NCBI GenBank assembly: GCA_009377475.1
Contig: WHTY01000011.1
Span: 1 to 64,000, forward strand
Source of the DNA: Actinophytocola sp.
GTDB lineage: Bacteria; Actinomycetota; Actinomycetes; Mycobacteriales; Pseudonocardiaceae
Direction of reading: 5' to 3'
Length of the DNA stretch: 64,000 nucleotides
Part shown: piece by piece, positions 1-10,792 of the stretch
How positions within the stretch are numbered: the stretch's first letter is position 1
Layout: every line of letters begins with the position of its first letter
The notes under the pieces: model-generated
Databases searched by the model: none
What the model was told of the DNA's origin: nothing
Seen by the model: only the letters and a program-made list of their open reading frames with translations
Position numbers and translations under genes: made by a program

Positions 1-264
1 CGGCCAGCTCCAGCGTTTGTCGCTGTCGCGGCCGAGTTGGATCTCGACGATGATGGCGAACACCGGCCCGGTGTTGTCGGTGAGCACGACGACGGTGTCG
101 GCCCGGTACTCGGTGGGTGCGAGGTCGGTCAGTTCGCACGACTCGAGTCTGGCGTGCTGATAGGTCGGCACCGTGACGCCGAGCGACGTTGTGAGGAGTT
201 CGGCCGCCAGCGCGGGGCGGTGGTGGAACAGTTCGATGAGCACTTCGTGTAGTTGAGACGGCAC
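1..264 (-). CDS. Conserved actinobacterial hypothetical protein (3' end outside window)
   Basis: The first 88 codons of a leftward gene are visible; the C-terminus lies off the window. The translation begins MPSQLHEVLIELFHHRP and contains VEIQLGRDSDKRWSWP near residue 75. This layout is seen in a common actinobacterial family of unknown function. The E-x-Q plus a downstream K/R recall the core of Rpn-like PD-(D/E)XK nucleases, but that is only a resemblance. The GTG start at 264 is chosen because TAGCTT lies six bases upstream, as in a leaderless gene. The function is unknown. Confidence 0.6.
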   Translation of the reverse strand, partial: MPSQLHEVLIELFHHRPALAAELLTTSLGVTVPTYQHARLESCELTDLAPTEYRADTVVVLTDNTGPVFAIIVEIQLGRDSDKRWSWP

Positions 265-270
265 TCTCCG

Positions 271-276
271 AAGCTA
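271..276 (-). promoter_or_regulatory. -10 hexamer TAGCTT
   Basis: TAGCTT read leftward, six bases before the GTG at 264. It predicts a transcript starting at or next to the start codon. Confidence 0.4.
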
Positions 277-319
277 ACGCGACCCACCGACAATCTCGGA
301 TGCCGCTGCGTTTTCGCAG

Positions 320-1015
320 CTACGAATACATCGCGAACCAAATCGCGATGTAGTGCGTCAGCGCCGCGACGGCGGTGAAGGCGTGGAAGACCTCGTGGTA
401 GCCGAAGACGTCGGGCCGGAGCTTGGGCCAGTGTGCGGCGTAGCAGATGCCGCCGAGGGTGTAGAGCAGCCCGCCGACGAGCAGCAGCACCAGCGCCGTC
501 ACCCCGGCGTTGTCCAGCAGCTCAGGCAAGACGAACACCGCGACCCAGCCGAGTGCGATGTAGATCGGCACGCCGAGCCAGCGCGGCGCGGTGGGCCAGA
601 ACAGCTTCAGCGTCATCCCGGCGACCGCGCCGCCCCAGACGACGCCGAACACGATCCACCCCGTCGTCGGCGACATCGCCAGCAGCGTGAACGGCGTGTA
701 CGTGCCCGCGATGAACACGAAGATCATCGAGTGGTCCAGCCGCTTCATCCAGGTGTAGACGCGGCGGCTGGCCCAGGTGCGACGGTGGTAGAGCGCGCTA
801 ACGCCGAACATTCCCAGCACAGTCGCGACGTAGATGGACGTCGCCAGCGCGGCGAGCCCGGACACCGTCGTCGCGGCGAGCGAGATCAGCGTCGCGCCTG
901 CGGCGAGCGTGGTGAAGAACGACCAGAAGTGAATGTGCCCGCGCAGCCGGGGACGCTGCGCGGCGGCTTCGAGGTGGTCGAGAACGGACGAGTCGGATTC
1001 CGTCGCAGCACTCAC
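320..1015 (-). CDS. Hemolysin III / PAQR-family integral membrane protein
   Basis: 231 residues with about seven hydrophobic segments, the normal size for the YqfA/hemolysin III branch of the PAQR superfamily. The conserved polar residues are present: SALYH (H77) at the end of TM2, LDHS (D94-H95), and GYHEVFH with H207 and H211 plus H221 near the C-terminus. These correspond to the metal-binding residues of PAQR receptors. The real activity of bacterial members is unsettled; 'hemolysin' is historical. It is divergent from the isoprenyl synthase, as Rv1085c/Rv1086 are in M. tuberculosis. The GTG start at 1015 follows TAATCT by six bases, so translation is probably leaderless. Confidence 0.9.
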   Translation of the reverse strand: MSAATESDSSVLDHLEAAAQRPRLRGHIHFWSFFTTLAAGATLISLAATTVSGLAALATSIYVATVLGMFGVSALYHRRTWASRRVYTWMKRLDHSMIFVFIAGTYTPFTLLAMSPTTGWIVFGVVWGGAVAGMTLKLFWPTAPRWLGVPIYIALGWVAVFVLPELLDNAGVTALVLLLVGGLLYTLGGICYAAHWPKLRPDVFGYHEVFHAFTAVAALTHYIAIWFAMYS

Positions 1016-1021
1016 AGTGCC

Positions 1022-1027
1022 AGATTA
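1022..1027 (-). promoter_or_regulatory. -10 hexamer TAATCT (hemolysin III)
   Basis: TAATCT on the minus strand with a six-base gap to the GTG at 1015. It is back to back with the uppS promoter at 1090-1095. Confidence 0.5.
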
Positions 1028-1089
1028 CGTGACAATCGGCCGTCGTTCAGCGGGTCGTAGTGGGCGTCACGCCGTGTGGCGAGATTGCG

Positions 1090-1095
1090 TAGGCT
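1090..1095 (+). promoter_or_regulatory. -10 hexamer TAGGCT (uppS)
   Basis: TAGGCT with a six-base gap to the GTG at 1102. Confidence 0.5.
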
Positions 1096-1101
1096 GCCGC
1101 T

Positions 1102-1878
1102 GTGAGTCTTCGTTCGTACCTGTCGAACATCGTCTACGGCGCCTACGGGCGTCGGCTGATCCAGCAACGCCAGGGCAGGACGCCGCGTCACATCGCGGTG
1201 CTGCTCGACGGTAACCGGAGATGGGCGCGCGAGGCCGGGTTCACCGACGTAAGTCAGGGCCACCTTGTCGGCGCGCGCAAGATCGAGCAGCTGCTGAGCT
1301 GGTGCGGGGAAGCCGACGTCGAAGTCGTCACGCTGTTCCTGCTCTCCACCGACAACCTCAACCGCGACCCGGACGAGGTCGGCCCGCTCCTCGAGATCAT
1401 CGCCGACGTCGTCGACGAGCTCGCCGAACCCGACGAGCGCTGGCGGCTGCGCATCGTCGGCGCGCTGGACACGCTGCCGGAGAAGATCGCCACCCGGCTG
1501 TCGGAGGCCGCCGCGCGCACCGCTGGGCGTGACGGGATGGAGGTCAACGTCGCCGTCGGCTACGGCGGCAGGCAGGAGATCGCCGAGGCCGTGCGCAGGC
1601 TGCTGCAGCACCACGCCAGCGAGGGCACGACGATCACCGAGCTCGCCAAGATCCTCGACGTCGACCACATCTCCGAGCACCTGTACACCTCGGGGCAGCC
1701 GGACCCCGACCTGATCATCAGGACGTCGGGGGAGCAGCGGCTGTCCGGGTTCCTGCTGTGGCAGTCGGCGCACTCGGAGTTTTATTTCACCGACACGTAT
1801 TGGCCTGCCTTCCGACGGGTGGACTTTTTGCGTGCGCTCCGTGATTTCGCGTGGCGGCAACGCCGGTTCGGGTCCTGA
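1102..1878 (+). CDS. cis-Isoprenyl diphosphate synthase (short-chain Z-farnesyl type)
   Basis: 258 residues of the UPP synthase family, which condenses isopentenyl diphosphate onto an allylic diphosphate in cis. The pyrophosphate-binding motif DGNRRW is at 36-41. The C-terminal signature RTSGEQRLSGFLLWQSAH carries the Arg and Ser that bind IPP, followed by the E-F-Y-F and W-P-F residues typical of the family. Position next to hemolysin III matches Rv1086, an omega,E,Z-farnesyl diphosphate synthase feeding decaprenyl phosphate synthesis. That chain length is inferred from synteny, so a longer product (UPP-like) is possible. It acts at the cytoplasmic membrane face. Confidence 0.93.
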   Translation: MSLRSYLSNIVYGAYGRRLIQQRQGRTPRHIAVLLDGNRRWAREAGFTDVSQGHLVGARKIEQLLSWCGEADVEVVTLFLLSTDNLNRDPDEVGPLLEIIADVVDELAEPDERWRLRIVGALDTLPEKIATRLSEAAARTAGRDGMEVNVAVGYGGRQEIAEAVRRLLQHHASEGTTITELAKILDVDHISEHLYTSGQPDPDLIIRTSGEQRLSGFLLWQSAHSEFYFTDTYWPAFRRVDFLRALRDFAWRQRRFGS

Positions 1879-2211
1879 GTACATGCCCGACGACTACTTT
1901 CAGTAGGTCACTCGAAACCCACGGTTAGGTTGCAATTCACCGAATCACCTGTGTGGCAGCCTGGGCGAGCGCGCGGGTTTTCGGTAACTTCCGAAGTGAC
2001 GGCTCGATCTGTGTACCGGACCGTCCCGGGAGGCCCTGGTCATGGCTGATGTTGGTGGAGCGGAGATCCCGCTCACGAGACTGAAGCGGGGGCCGGCACC
2101 CGGCCCTTGTGGGGATAGCGCCTGACCTGGGCGTCAGGCGACGAACCACCAAAGGGCGGTGCCCGGCCAACGCGACATAGGGGCGCGGTGCCGTGCCCCA
2201 AGGGAGAAGCC
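1879..2211 (+). other. Intergenic region with possible structured phoH leader
   Basis: No convincing gene. The right half can form several hairpins: GCCTGAC/GTCAGGC around 2124-2142, a GGGCCGG-type stem around 2090-2105, and a pairing of GGGCGGTGCCC-like segments near 2155-2165. Together they suggest a folded 5' untranslated leader for phoH. No known riboswitch consensus was recognised. Confidence 0.35.
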
Positions 2212-3609
2212 GTGACTGAGCAGCGTGCGTCCCGCAAGACCACCGGCCGTTCTGGTAGTGGTACCGCAGGATCCCAGGCCCCGTCCGACTCACCCCCCAC
2301 ATCGGCTTCGGGCACGATTTTCGTGCTGGACACGTCCGTCCTGTTGTCCGATCCGTGGGCCATCACCCGACTCGCCGAGCACGCCGTCGTGCTGCCGCTC
2401 GTGGTGATCAGTGAGTTGGAAGGCAAGCGTCACCACCCGGAACTGGGGTGGTTCGCACGGGAAGCGCTGCGCTTACTCGACGACCTGCGGATCGCCCACG
2501 GCCGCCTCGACCAGCCGGTGTCCATCGGCCAATCGGGTGGCACGTTGCAGGTGGAGCTGAACCACTCCGACCCATCCGTGCTGCCAGCCGGATTCCGCGC
2601 CGACAGCAACGACCACCGCATCCTGGCCTGCGCGCTGAACCTCAGCGCGGAGCACGGCGACGTCACGCTGGTCACCAAGGACATCCCGCTCCGGGTCAAG
2701 GCGGGCGCCGTCGGGCTCACCGCCGACGAGTACCGCGCGCAGGAGGTCGTGTCGTCCGGCTGGACCGGGATGGCCGACGTCGACGTCCCGAAGGAGGCGC
2801 TGGACGCGCTGTTCGCGAACGGCAGCTTCGACCCGGCCGACTTCGGCAGGGCCGACGTCGCGGAATGGCCGTGCCACACCGGGCTGCGGCTGCTGGCAGG
2901 GACGTCGAGCGCGCTGGGCAGGGTCAACGCCGACAAGTGCGTGCAGTTGGTGCGTGGCGACCGGGAGGCGTTCGGCCTGCACGGCAGGTCCGCGGAGCAG
3001 CGAATCGCACTGGACCTGCTGCTCGACCCGGACGTCGGGATCGTGTCGCTCGGCGGGCGCGCCGGGACCGGCAAGTCCGCGCTCGCGCTGTGCGCGGGGC
3101 TTGAGTCGGTGCTGGAACGTCGTCAGCACCGCAAGGTCGTGGTGTTCCGGCCGGTCTACGCCGTCGGCGGCCAGGAGCTCGGCTATCTGCCCGGCTCGGA
3201 GAATGAGAAGATGCAGCCCTGGGCGCAGGCGGTGCTCGACGTCCTCGGCGCGCTGGTCAGCCAGGAGGTGCTGGACGAGGTCTTCGACCGGGGCATGCTC
3301 GAGGTGCTGCCGCTGACCCATATTCGGGGCCGGTCGCTGCACGACTCGTTCGTGATCGTCGATGAGGCGCAGTCGCTGGAGCGCAACGTGCTGCTCACGG
3401 TGCTGTCGCGGCTCGGGACGGCGTCGCGGGTGGTGCTCACCCACGACGTCGCGCAGCGCGACAACCTGCGGGTGGGCCGCCACGACGGCGTCTCGGCGGT
3501 GATCGAGAAGCTGAAGGGCAACCCGCTGTTCGCGCACCTCACGCTGACGCGGTCGGAGCGGTCCCCGATCGCCGCGCTGGTGACGGAGCTGCTTGAGGAC
3601 CACGGGTAG
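2212..3609 (+). CDS. phoH2: PhoH family PIN-ATPase (PhoH2)
   Basis: 465 residues with two domains. The N-terminal PIN ribonuclease domain (about 35-175) has acidic residues at D40 (FVLDTS), E68/E70 (ISELEG), D131-D134 (ADSND) and D157. The C-terminal PhoH ATPase (about 255-465) has Walker [10 protein letters not shown] at 281-289 and Walker B VIVDEAQ at 381-387. M. tuberculosis PhoH2 (Rv1095) is an RNA helicase/ribonuclease with this fusion. The GTG at 2212 is preferred over the in-frame GTG at 2188 because GGGAGAAG precedes it. No separate upstream PhoAT-like antitoxin gene was recognised. The gene ends at a strong bidirectional terminator shared with guaB1. Confidence 0.93.
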   Translation: MTEQRASRKTTGRSGSGTAGSQAPSDSPPTSASGTIFVLDTSVLLSDPWAITRLAEHAVVLPLVVISELEGKRHHPELGWFAREALRLLDDLRIAHGRLDQPVSIGQSGGTLQVELNHSDPSVLPAGFRADSNDHRILACALNLSAEHGDVTLVTKDIPLRVKAGAVGLTADEYRAQEVVSSGWTGMADVDVPKEALDALFANGSFDPADFGRADVAEWPCHTGLRLLAGTSSALGRVNADKCVQLVRGDREAFGLHGRSAEQRIALDLLLDPDVGIVSLGGRAGTGKSALALCAGLESVLERRQHRKVVVFRPVYAVGGQELGYLPGSENEKMQPWAQAVLDVLGALVSQEVLDEVFDRGMLEVLPLTHIRGRSLHDSFVIVDEAQSLERNVLLTVLSRLGTASRVVLTHDVAQRDNLRVGRHDGVSAVIEKLKGNPLFAHLTLTRSERSPIAALVTELLEDHG

Positions 3610-3616
3610 GCGGAAC

Positions 3617-3644
3617 GGGGGCGTGCGTTCCGGCGCACGCCCCC
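3617..3644. terminator. Bidirectional terminator between phoH2 and guaB1
   Basis: Perfect 11-bp stem (GGGGGCGTGCG) with a six-base loop TTCCGG between two convergent stop codons. Confidence 0.75.
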
Positions 3645-3649
3645 CTGCG

Positions 3650-5101
<1,452 letters not shown>

Positions 5102-5135
5102 CGTCGTTCGGGTGGCGGCCCGCACGGGGAGTCAC

Positions 5136-6644
5136 CTACCGCAGCAAGGCGCGGACGGCGTCGATGGTGTCCGCGTCCGCCGGGTCCTTGTCCGGGCGGT
5201 AACGCAGCACTCGCGCGAACCGCAATGCGACGCCGCCGGGGTAGCGGGTGGACGTCTGCACGCCGTCCAGCTCGATCTCCACGACCAGTTCCGGGCGGAC
5301 GTACACCGTGGAGCTTGTGCGCCGGGTCTCGATGCGCTGGAACTCTTCGGTCTGCCACGCCAGCAGCTCGTCGGTGAGGCCCTTGAATGTCTTGCCGACC
5401 ATCACGTGCGGGCCGCCGTCGGGGTCGCGCGCGCCGAGGTGCAGGTTCGACAGCGACCCGGTGCGCCTGCCGTGGCCCCACTCCGCGCCGAGCACGACCA
5501 GGTCGATGGTGTGCACCGGTTTGACCTTCAGCCACGCGCTGCCGCGCCTGCCCGCCGCGTACGGTGTGTCCAGGTCCTTCGCCATGACGCCTTCGTGGCC
5601 CGCGTCGAGAGCGTCGTTCAGCAGTTGCTCGGGCTTGGCGGGGTCGATCGCACCCGGCATGACGTGCTCGCCCGCCACCTGGTGCAGGGCTTCGCGTCGG
5701 TGCCGCAGTGGCTCGTCCAGCAGGTCGGTGCCGTCGAGATGCAGGCAGTCGAAGAAGTACGGCCGCAACAGCAGCGCGTGCACCTGCGCCTCTCGCGTCG
5801 CGCCGAACCGCGCCTGGGTCTCCTGGAACGGGCGCGGCCGGCCGTCGTCGGTGAGCGCCAGCGTCTCGCCGTCCAGCACGACCGACCGGCACGGCAATGC
5901 CCGCACGACGTCCACCAGCTCCGCGACGTGCTGGGTGATGTCGCGCAGCGTGCGCGTCCACACGCGGACGTCGTCGTCGTCGCGATGCACCTGGATGCGT
6001 GCGCCGTCCATTTTGTACTCGACGACGACGTTGCCCAGTTGCGCGAGCGCGTCCTGGAGTGATTCGGCGGGCGAGGCTAGCATCGGGCGGATCGGCCTGC
6101 CCAGTTCGAGTCGGAACTCGCCCAGCGCTGGGGTGCCGCCGGTCATCGCCGCCTCGGCCGTGGCGGGCAGCCTGCCGGAGAGCATGAACGCGCGCCGCAC
6201 GGCGTCGCCGTTGACGTCGGCCGCCGCCGCGATTCCGTCCACCATGACGCCTTCCAGCGCGCCCTGCCGCAGCTCGCCGGTGATGAGCTGGAACAGGAAC
6301 CGGTGTTCTGGCTCGGTGGCTTTGCCGAGCAGGGTCGTGAGGACGGTGGTGCGTTTCGCGGCCGACCCGCTGCCGGTGGTCGCCGCCAGCACGGTCAGCG
6401 CGGTGTCGACGTCGGACAGCGTCAGGGTCGGCTCCGGCGCGGGCTCGACGTTCAGCTCAGCGAGGGTGCGCCAGCCGGTGCCGAGTCTGCCCTGCAACGG
6501 CTGTCCGGTGAGGAACGCGACGGCGACCGCCCGCTCGCCAGGCGCGGCGGCGCGCAGCACCTCGGCCAGCACCGTCGTTTTCGCCTTCCGCGAGCGCGTG
6601 GCCGCCAGCCGTCCCGACGCCGCGACGACGTCCGCAAGCAACAT
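5136..6644 (-). CDS. ATP-dependent DNA ligase (LigB type)
   Basis: 502 residues. The N-terminal DNA-binding domain (1-175) precedes the nucleotidyltransferase core. The AMP-accepting lysine is K211 in EYKMDGARIQVH (the KxDG motif), and later motifs include LDGE and GVMAKDL. The OB domain is C-terminal (about 400-502). Length and layout fit the replicative-type ATP ligases of actinobacteria such as Rv3062 LigB, which seal nicks in repair and coexist with NAD-dependent LigA. The ATG at 6644 is chosen because the in-frame extension upstream (MTQRPERRT...) is translated from the 21-bp repeat array and resembles no ligase. Confidence 0.9.
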   Translation of the reverse strand: MLLADVVAASGRLAATRSRKAKTTVLAEVLRAAAPGERAVAVAFLTGQPLQGRLGTGWRTLAELNVEPAPEPTLTLSDVDTALTVLAATTGSGSAAKRTTVLTTLLGKATEPEHRFLFQLITGELRQGALEGVMVDGIAAAADVNGDAVRRAFMLSGRLPATAEAAMTGGTPALGEFRLELGRPIRPMLASPAESLQDALAQLGNVVVEYKMDGARIQVHRDDDDVRVWTRTLRDITQHVAELVDVVRALPCRSVVLDGETLALTDDGRPRPFQETQARFGATREAQVHALLLRPYFFDCLHLDGTDLLDEPLRHRREALHQVAGEHVMPGAIDPAKPEQLLNDALDAGHEGVMAKDLDTPYAAGRRGSAWLKVKPVHTIDLVVLGAEWGHGRRTGSLSNLHLGARDPDGGPHVMVGKTFKGLTDELLAWQTEEFQRIETRRTSSTVYVRPELVVEIELDGVQTSTRYPGGVALRFARVLRYRPDKDPADADTIDAVRALLR

Positions 6645-6679
6645 GCGCCCATGATGCCGCGTCCCACTGACAGCCTGCC

Positions 6680-6884
6680 GTGTCCGACGTTCCGGACGCC
6701 GTGTCCGACGTTCCGGACGTTGTGTCATGCACTCACGACGTTGTGTCCGGCACTGCGAGATCTCCCGAAGTCGTTACACGCCGTCGCGAACGAGGAACAC
6801 AGCGTTCGGAACGGGGGACACGAAGGCAGGAACGAGGAACACGGCGTCGGGAGTGTCGGACACGGCGGCTTGAGCGTCGGACAC
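6680..6884. repeat. 21-bp periodic array in two inverted halves
   Basis: The left half has unit starts at 6680, 6701, 6722 and 6743 (consensus GTGTCCGACGTTCCGGACG). The right half carries the inverse motif (GGAACAC or CGGACAC) at 6794, 6815, 6836, 6857 and 6878, exactly 21 bp apart. The halves face each other around 6760-6790 and could fold into an imperfect long hairpin. The array lies between two leftward genes, upstream of the ligase and downstream of fumC. Confidence 0.8.
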
Positions 6885-6896
6885 GACCTGGGTCGG

Positions 6897-8297
6897 CTAG
6901 GGCCGGTTGCCGTGGGCCATGCGGAGCAGGTCCAGCGCCTCGTCGAGTTGGGCTTCGGTGAGTGTGCCGTCCGCGATGTGGCCCCGGTCGATCACCACGT
7001 CCCGGATGGTGCGGACCTCGGCCAGTGCCTGCTTGGCCACCGCCGCCGCCTCCTCGTAGCCGATGTAGCGGTTCAACGGCGTCACGATCGACGGCGAACC
7101 CGCCGCCAATGTCCGCGCGTGCTCGGCGTTCACCGTCAGTCCCGCGAACACCTTGTCCGCCAGCAGCCGCGACACCGCCGCCAGCAGCCGCGCGGACTCC
7201 AGCACGTTGCGGGCGATCACCGGCAGGTTCACGTTGAGCTGGAAGTTGCCCTGCGACCCGGCGAACGCCACCGCCGCGTCGTTGCCGATCACCTGCGCCA
7301 CGACCTGCAACGTCGCCTCGCAGATCACCGGGTTCACCTTGCCCGGCATGATCGACGAGCCGGGCTGCAAGTCCGGCAGCGACAGCTCGCCGAGTCCGGT
7401 GCGCGGGCCGGAGCCGAGCCACCGGACGTCGTTGGCGATCTTGTTCAGCGCCACCGCGACCGCGCGAAGCTGCCCGGACGCCTCCACGACGCCGTCCTGG
7501 CTGGCCTGCGCCTCGAAGTGGTTGCGCGCCTCGGTCAGCGGCAGCCCGGTCACCGACGCCAGCTCGGCGGAAACCGCGTCACCGAACCCGGGCGGCGCGT
7601 TCAGTCCTGAGCCGACGGCGGTCCCGCCAATGGGGAGTTCCCCCAGCCGGGGCACACCCGACTGGAGCCGTTCGATGCCGAACCGGACTTGCGCCGCCCA
7701 CGCGCCCGCCTCTTGCCCGAACGTCACCGGCACCGCGTCCATCAGGTGCGTCCGGCCGGACTTCACCAGGTCAGCCCACTCGGCGGCCCGCGACTCGATC
7801 ACCGACGCCAGGTGTTCCAGAGCAGGAATCACATCCGTGAGCACTGCTTCCGTCGCGGCGACCCGGATCGTCGTCGGGAAGGTGTCGTTGGACGACTGCG
7901 AGGCGTTCACCTGATCGTTGGGATGCACGTCGGTGCCGAGCGTGCGGGACGCCAGGGTCGCGATGACCTCGTTGGCGTTCATGTTCGATGAGGTGCCTGA
8001 TCCCGTCTGGAAGACGTCGATGGGGAAGTGCGCATCGTGCTCCCCGGCCGCCACCATGTCGGCGGCGGACGCGATGGCCGCGGCGACGTCGCCCTCCAGC
8101 ACGCCGAACCGGGCATTCACTCGCGCGCACGCCGCTTTGAGCAGGCCGAGCGCGCGGATCTGGGAGCGTTCCAACCCGCGTCCGGAGATCGGGAAGTTGT
8201 CCACGGCGCGCTGTGTCTGCGCCCGGTACAGCGCGTCGGCGGGGACGCGGACCTCGCCCATGGTGTCGTGTTCGATGCGGAATTCCTGGCCAGTCAT
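6897..8297 (-). CDS. fumC: Class II fumarate hydratase
   Basis: 466 residues, the usual length of oxygen-stable, iron-free class II fumarase, which interconverts fumarate and malate in the TCA cycle as a cytosolic homotetramer. The signature [11 protein letters not shown] is at 313-323 with the mobile-loop catalytic serine S314/S315. The substrate-site segments are [10 protein letters not shown] (98-107) and SGRTHLMDA (180-188, catalytic-site H184). The ATG at 8297 is preceded by CGGAGGC. It is divergent from the ferredoxin reductase gene, 61 bp away. The glpX/xse genes beyond reproduce the Rv1098c-Rv1108c order. Confidence 0.97.
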   Translation of the reverse strand: MTGQEFRIEHDTMGEVRVPADALYRAQTQRAVDNFPISGRGLERSQIRALGLLKAACARVNARFGVLEGDVAAAIASAADMVAAGEHDAHFPIDVFQTGSGTSSNMNANEVIATLASRTLGTDVHPNDQVNASQSSNDTFPTTIRVAATEAVLTDVIPALEHLASVIESRAAEWADLVKSGRTHLMDAVPVTFGQEAGAWAAQVRFGIERLQSGVPRLGELPIGGTAVGSGLNAPPGFGDAVSAELASVTGLPLTEARNHFEAQASQDGVVEASGQLRAVAVALNKIANDVRWLGSGPRTGLGELSLPDLQPGSSIMPGKVNPVICEATLQVVAQVIGNDAAVAFAGSQGNFQLNVNLPVIARNVLESARLLAAVSRLLADKVFAGLTVNAEHARTLAAGSPSIVTPLNRYIGYEEAAAVAKQALAEVRTIRDVVIDRGHIADGTLTEAQLDEALDLLRMAHGNRP

Positions 8298-8345
8298 GCC
8301 TCCGAGTCTGGCCCCGAGATCCGAGACACACCAGCGCGAGCGGGA

Positions 8346-8351
8346 TAGCCT
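8346..8351 (+). promoter_or_regulatory. -10 hexamer TAGCCT (ferredoxin reductase)
   Basis: TAGCCT with a seven-base gap to the ATG at 8359. Confidence 0.5.
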
Positions 8352-8358
8352 GAGGAAC

Positions 8359-9345
8359 ATGAGTTCGCCGAGCGAGAACATCAGCGTGGATGTCGTCATC
8401 GTCGGAGCGGGGCCGACCGGCCTGTACGCCGCGTACTACGCGGGGTTCCGGGGGTTGTCGGTCGCGATCGTGGACTCGCTGCCCGAGTCAGGTGGCCAGA
8501 TCACCGCGATGTATCCGGAGAAGCAGATCTTCGACGTCGCCGGGTTCCCCGCCGTGCTCGGCCGCGATCTCGTGTCCGCGCTGGTGGAGCAGGCCAAGCA
8601 GGCCGATCCGGTCTACCTGCTTGGCTGCAAGGCCAGCAGGCTGGACGAACGCGACGACAAGCTGATCCTCGGCATCGAAGACGGCCCCGACGTCCACGCG
8701 GGCGCGATGCTCATCACGGCGGGCATCGGCGAGTTCACCCCACGCCCGCTCCCGATCGGCGACGACTGGTTCGGCAAGGGCCTCGTCCACTTCGTGCCGT
8801 CGCTTGAGAAGCACCGCGACGAGGACGTCGTGGTCGTCGGCGGCGGCGACTCGGCGTTCGACTGGGTGATCGCGTTACACCCGATCGCGGCCAGCGTGAC
8901 GCTGGTGCACCGCCGGTCGCGGTTCCGCGCGGCGGAGGCGATCGTGCGGCAGGTCCGCGAACTCGGCACCCGCATGGTGACCGACGCCGAGGTCACCGCC
9001 ATGCGCGGCGACGGCAGGCTCGCCGAGGTCGAAGTGACCACCAAGGCGGGCGAGCGCGAGGTCATGCCCGCGCAGACCGTGGTCGCCGCGCTCGGCTTCA
9101 CCGCCGACCTCGGACCGATCGAGTCCTGGGGATTCCACGTCGACCATCGCCAGATCACCGTCGACACCACCATGGCGACCACGCGCAGCCGCATCTACGC
9201 GGCGGGCGACGTCGCGGGCTACCCCGGCAAGGTCAAGCTGATCTCCACCGGATTCGGCGAGGCCGCCACCGCGATCAACAACATCGCGGTGTTGCTCAAT
9301 CCCGACGCGCACCTGTTCCCCGGCCACTCCAGCAACATGGAGTGA
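8359..9345 (+). CDS. Thioredoxin reductase-like ferredoxin/flavodoxin-NAD(P)+ reductase
   Basis: 328-residue two-dinucleotide-domain flavoprotein. The FAD motif GAGPTG is at 16-21, the NAD(P) motif [12 protein letters not shown] lies near residues 157-168, and the C-terminal FAD contact is [12 protein letters not shown]. The redox-active CxxC of true thioredoxin reductase is absent: the NADPH domain lacks a C-A-T-C segment. That identifies the TrxR-like ferredoxin-NADP+ reductase (FNR type 2) family, which passes electrons between NAD(P)H and ferredoxin or flavodoxin. The partner is not encoded nearby. The ATG at 8359 follows TAGCCT by seven bases, and an in-frame extension upstream is only the antisense of fumC. 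Confidence 0.88.
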   Translation: MSSPSENISVDVVIVGAGPTGLYAAYYAGFRGLSVAIVDSLPESGGQITAMYPEKQIFDVAGFPAVLGRDLVSALVEQAKQADPVYLLGCKASRLDERDDKLILGIEDGPDVHAGAMLITAGIGEFTPRPLPIGDDWFGKGLVHFVPSLEKHRDEDVVVVGGGDSAFDWVIALHPIAASVTLVHRRSRFRAAEAIVRQVRELGTRMVTDAEVTAMRGDGRLAEVEVTTKAGEREVMPAQTVVAALGFTADLGPIESWGFHVDHRQITVDTTMATTRSRIYAAGDVAGYPGKVKLISTGFGEAATAINNIAVLLNPDAHLFPGHSSNME

Positions 9346-9357
9346 CAGCGCGAGTGA

Positions 9358-10416
9358 TCAGGGCAGCGGCGGCACCGCGCTCTCGCCGGTCTCGGCCGAG
9401 CCGTCGAAGTCCACCGAGGCGTAGGACCGCAGCTTCGTCAGCCGGTGGTAGCCGTCGATCATCCGCACGGTGCCGGACTTCGAGCGCATCACGATGGACT
9501 GCGTGGTCGCGCCGCCCGCGCGGTAGTGCACGCCGCGCAGCAGGTCACCGTCGGTGACGCCGGTAGCGCAGAAGAAGACGTTGTCGCCGCGCACCAGGTC
9601 GCTCGAGGTCAGCACCCGGTCGGGGTCGTGGCCCGCGTCGCGCGCCTTCGCGCGCTCGGCGTCGTCCTTCGGCCACAGCTTGCCCTGCAACGTGCCGCCG
9701 AGGCACTTCATGGCCGCCGCCGCGATGATGCCCTCCGGCGTGCCGCCGATGCCGAGCAACATGTCGACACCCGTGGTGGGCCGGGCAGCCGCGATCGCGC
9801 CAGCGACGTCGCCGTCCGAGATGAACCGGATGCGCGCGCCCGCGTCGCGGACCTCCTTGACGAGCGCTTCGTGCCGGGGCCGGTCCAGGATGCACACCGT
9901 GACGTCGGAGACGTCGCTGTGCTTGGCCTTCGCGACCCGGCGGATGTTCTCCGCGACCGGCGCGGAGATGTCCACGACGTCCGCGGCCTCCGGTCCCACC
10001 GCGATCTTCTCCATGTAGAACACGGCGGACGGGTCGAACATCGCGCCCCGCTCGGCCACCGCGAGCACGGCGAGGGCGTTCGGCATGCCCTTGCTCATCA
10101 GCGTGGTGCCGTCGATCGGGTCGACCGCGACGTCGCAGTGCGGGCCATCGCCGTTGCCGACCTCCTCACCGTTGTAGAGCATGGGCGCTTCGTCCTTCTC
10201 GCCCTCGCCGATGACGACGACGCCGTGCATCGACACGGTGCTGATGAGCTGGCGCATCGCGTCCACCGCCGCGCCGTCGCCGGAGTTCTTGTCGCCCTTG
10301 CCGACCCAGCGGCCCGCCGCCATCGCGGCCGCCTCGGTCACCCGCACCAGCTCCATGGCGAGGTTGCGGTCAGGGGCCTCTTTGGCGTGGGTGGTGCTCT
10401 GGCCGACGCGGGTCAT
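9358..10416 (-). CDS. glpX: Class II fructose-1,6-bisphosphatase
   Basis: 352 residues of the GlpX family, which hydrolyses fructose-1,6-bisphosphate for gluconeogenesis and is essential for growth on fatty acids in mycobacteria. Metal-site motifs are [15 protein letters not shown] (start of the catalytic core), [11 protein letters not shown] and [13 protein letters not shown]. The IGGTPEG segment further on is also family-typical. The ATG at 10416 has CCGGAGGCAGC just upstream. The intact frame continues further 5' but there encodes the antisense of xseB. It follows fumC in the same order as Rv1098c-Rv1099c. Confidence 0.96.
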   Translation of the reverse strand: MTRVGQSTTHAKEAPDRNLAMELVRVTEAAAMAAGRWVGKGDKNSGDGAAVDAMRQLISTVSMHGVVVIGEGEKDEAPMLYNGEEVGNGDGPHCDVAVDPIDGTTLMSKGMPNALAVLAVAERGAMFDPSAVFYMEKIAVGPEAADVVDISAPVAENIRRVAKAKHSDVSDVTVCILDRPRHEALVKEVRDAGARIRFISDGDVAGAIAAARPTTGVDMLLGIGGTPEGIIAAAAMKCLGGTLQGKLWPKDDAERAKARDAGHDPDRVLTSSDLVRGDNVFFCATGVTDGDLLRGVHYRAGGATTQSIVMRSKSGTVRMIDGYHRLTKLRSYASVDFDGSAETGESAVPPLP

Positions 10417-10453
10417 GCTGCCTCCGGGGTGGACGATTCGCTGCGTCCCGATG

Positions 10454-10774
10454 CTACCCGGCGGCTCCGTCGCCGCCGCCGGTGTCCAGCGCCTCCCCCT
10501 CGGCATCGGCGCCGGTGCCGTTCGCGGCGTCTTCCACGCTGGCGAGCTTGTCGTCGATGCGCTTCCGCGCGCCCTCAAGGTGACGCTCGCACACCTTGGC
10601 CAGCGTCTCGCCCTGCTCCCACAGCGCCAGCGAGTCTTCAAGTGAGAGCCCGCCCGCCTCCAGCCTGCGGACCACGTCGATGAGCTGATCGCGCGCCTGC
10701 TCATAGCCAAGACCGTCGAGGCCGTCAAGATCACTGCGGTCGGCCTCGGTCGTGTCGGTGTCGTCAGCGCTCAC
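10454..10774 (-). CDS. xseB: Exodeoxyribonuclease VII small subunit
   Basis: 106 residues. The conserved core [42 protein letters not shown] (about 23-65) is the helical XseB hairpin that binds the large subunit. The C-terminal tail is acidic and Gly/Ala rich and probably disordered. Exo VII degrades single-stranded DNA to oligonucleotides. The GTG at 10774 has TAGCCT seven bases upstream, so xseB can be transcribed separately from xseA, which ends 18 bp upstream. Confidence 0.95.
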   Translation of the reverse strand: MSADDTDTTEADRSDLDGLDGLGYEQARDQLIDVVRRLEAGGLSLEDSLALWEQGETLAKVCERHLEGARKRIDDKLASVEDAANGTGADAEGEALDTGGGDGAAG

Positions 10775-10781
10775 GCGGTGC

Positions 10782-10787
10782 AGGCTA
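10782..10787 (-). promoter_or_regulatory. -10 hexamer TAGCCT (xseB)
   Basis: TAGCCT on the minus strand in the 18-bp xseA-xseB gap, seven bases before the GTG at 10774. Confidence 0.45.
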
Positions 10788-10792
10788 CCTGG

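Noticed and set aside
2040..2211. c-di-AMP (ydaO) or SAM-type riboswitch before phoH2
   Set aside because: The conserved ydaO core (GGGGUGAAUCC type) and the SAM-I/SAM-IV conserved joining regions are not present; only generic G+C-rich hairpins are visible.
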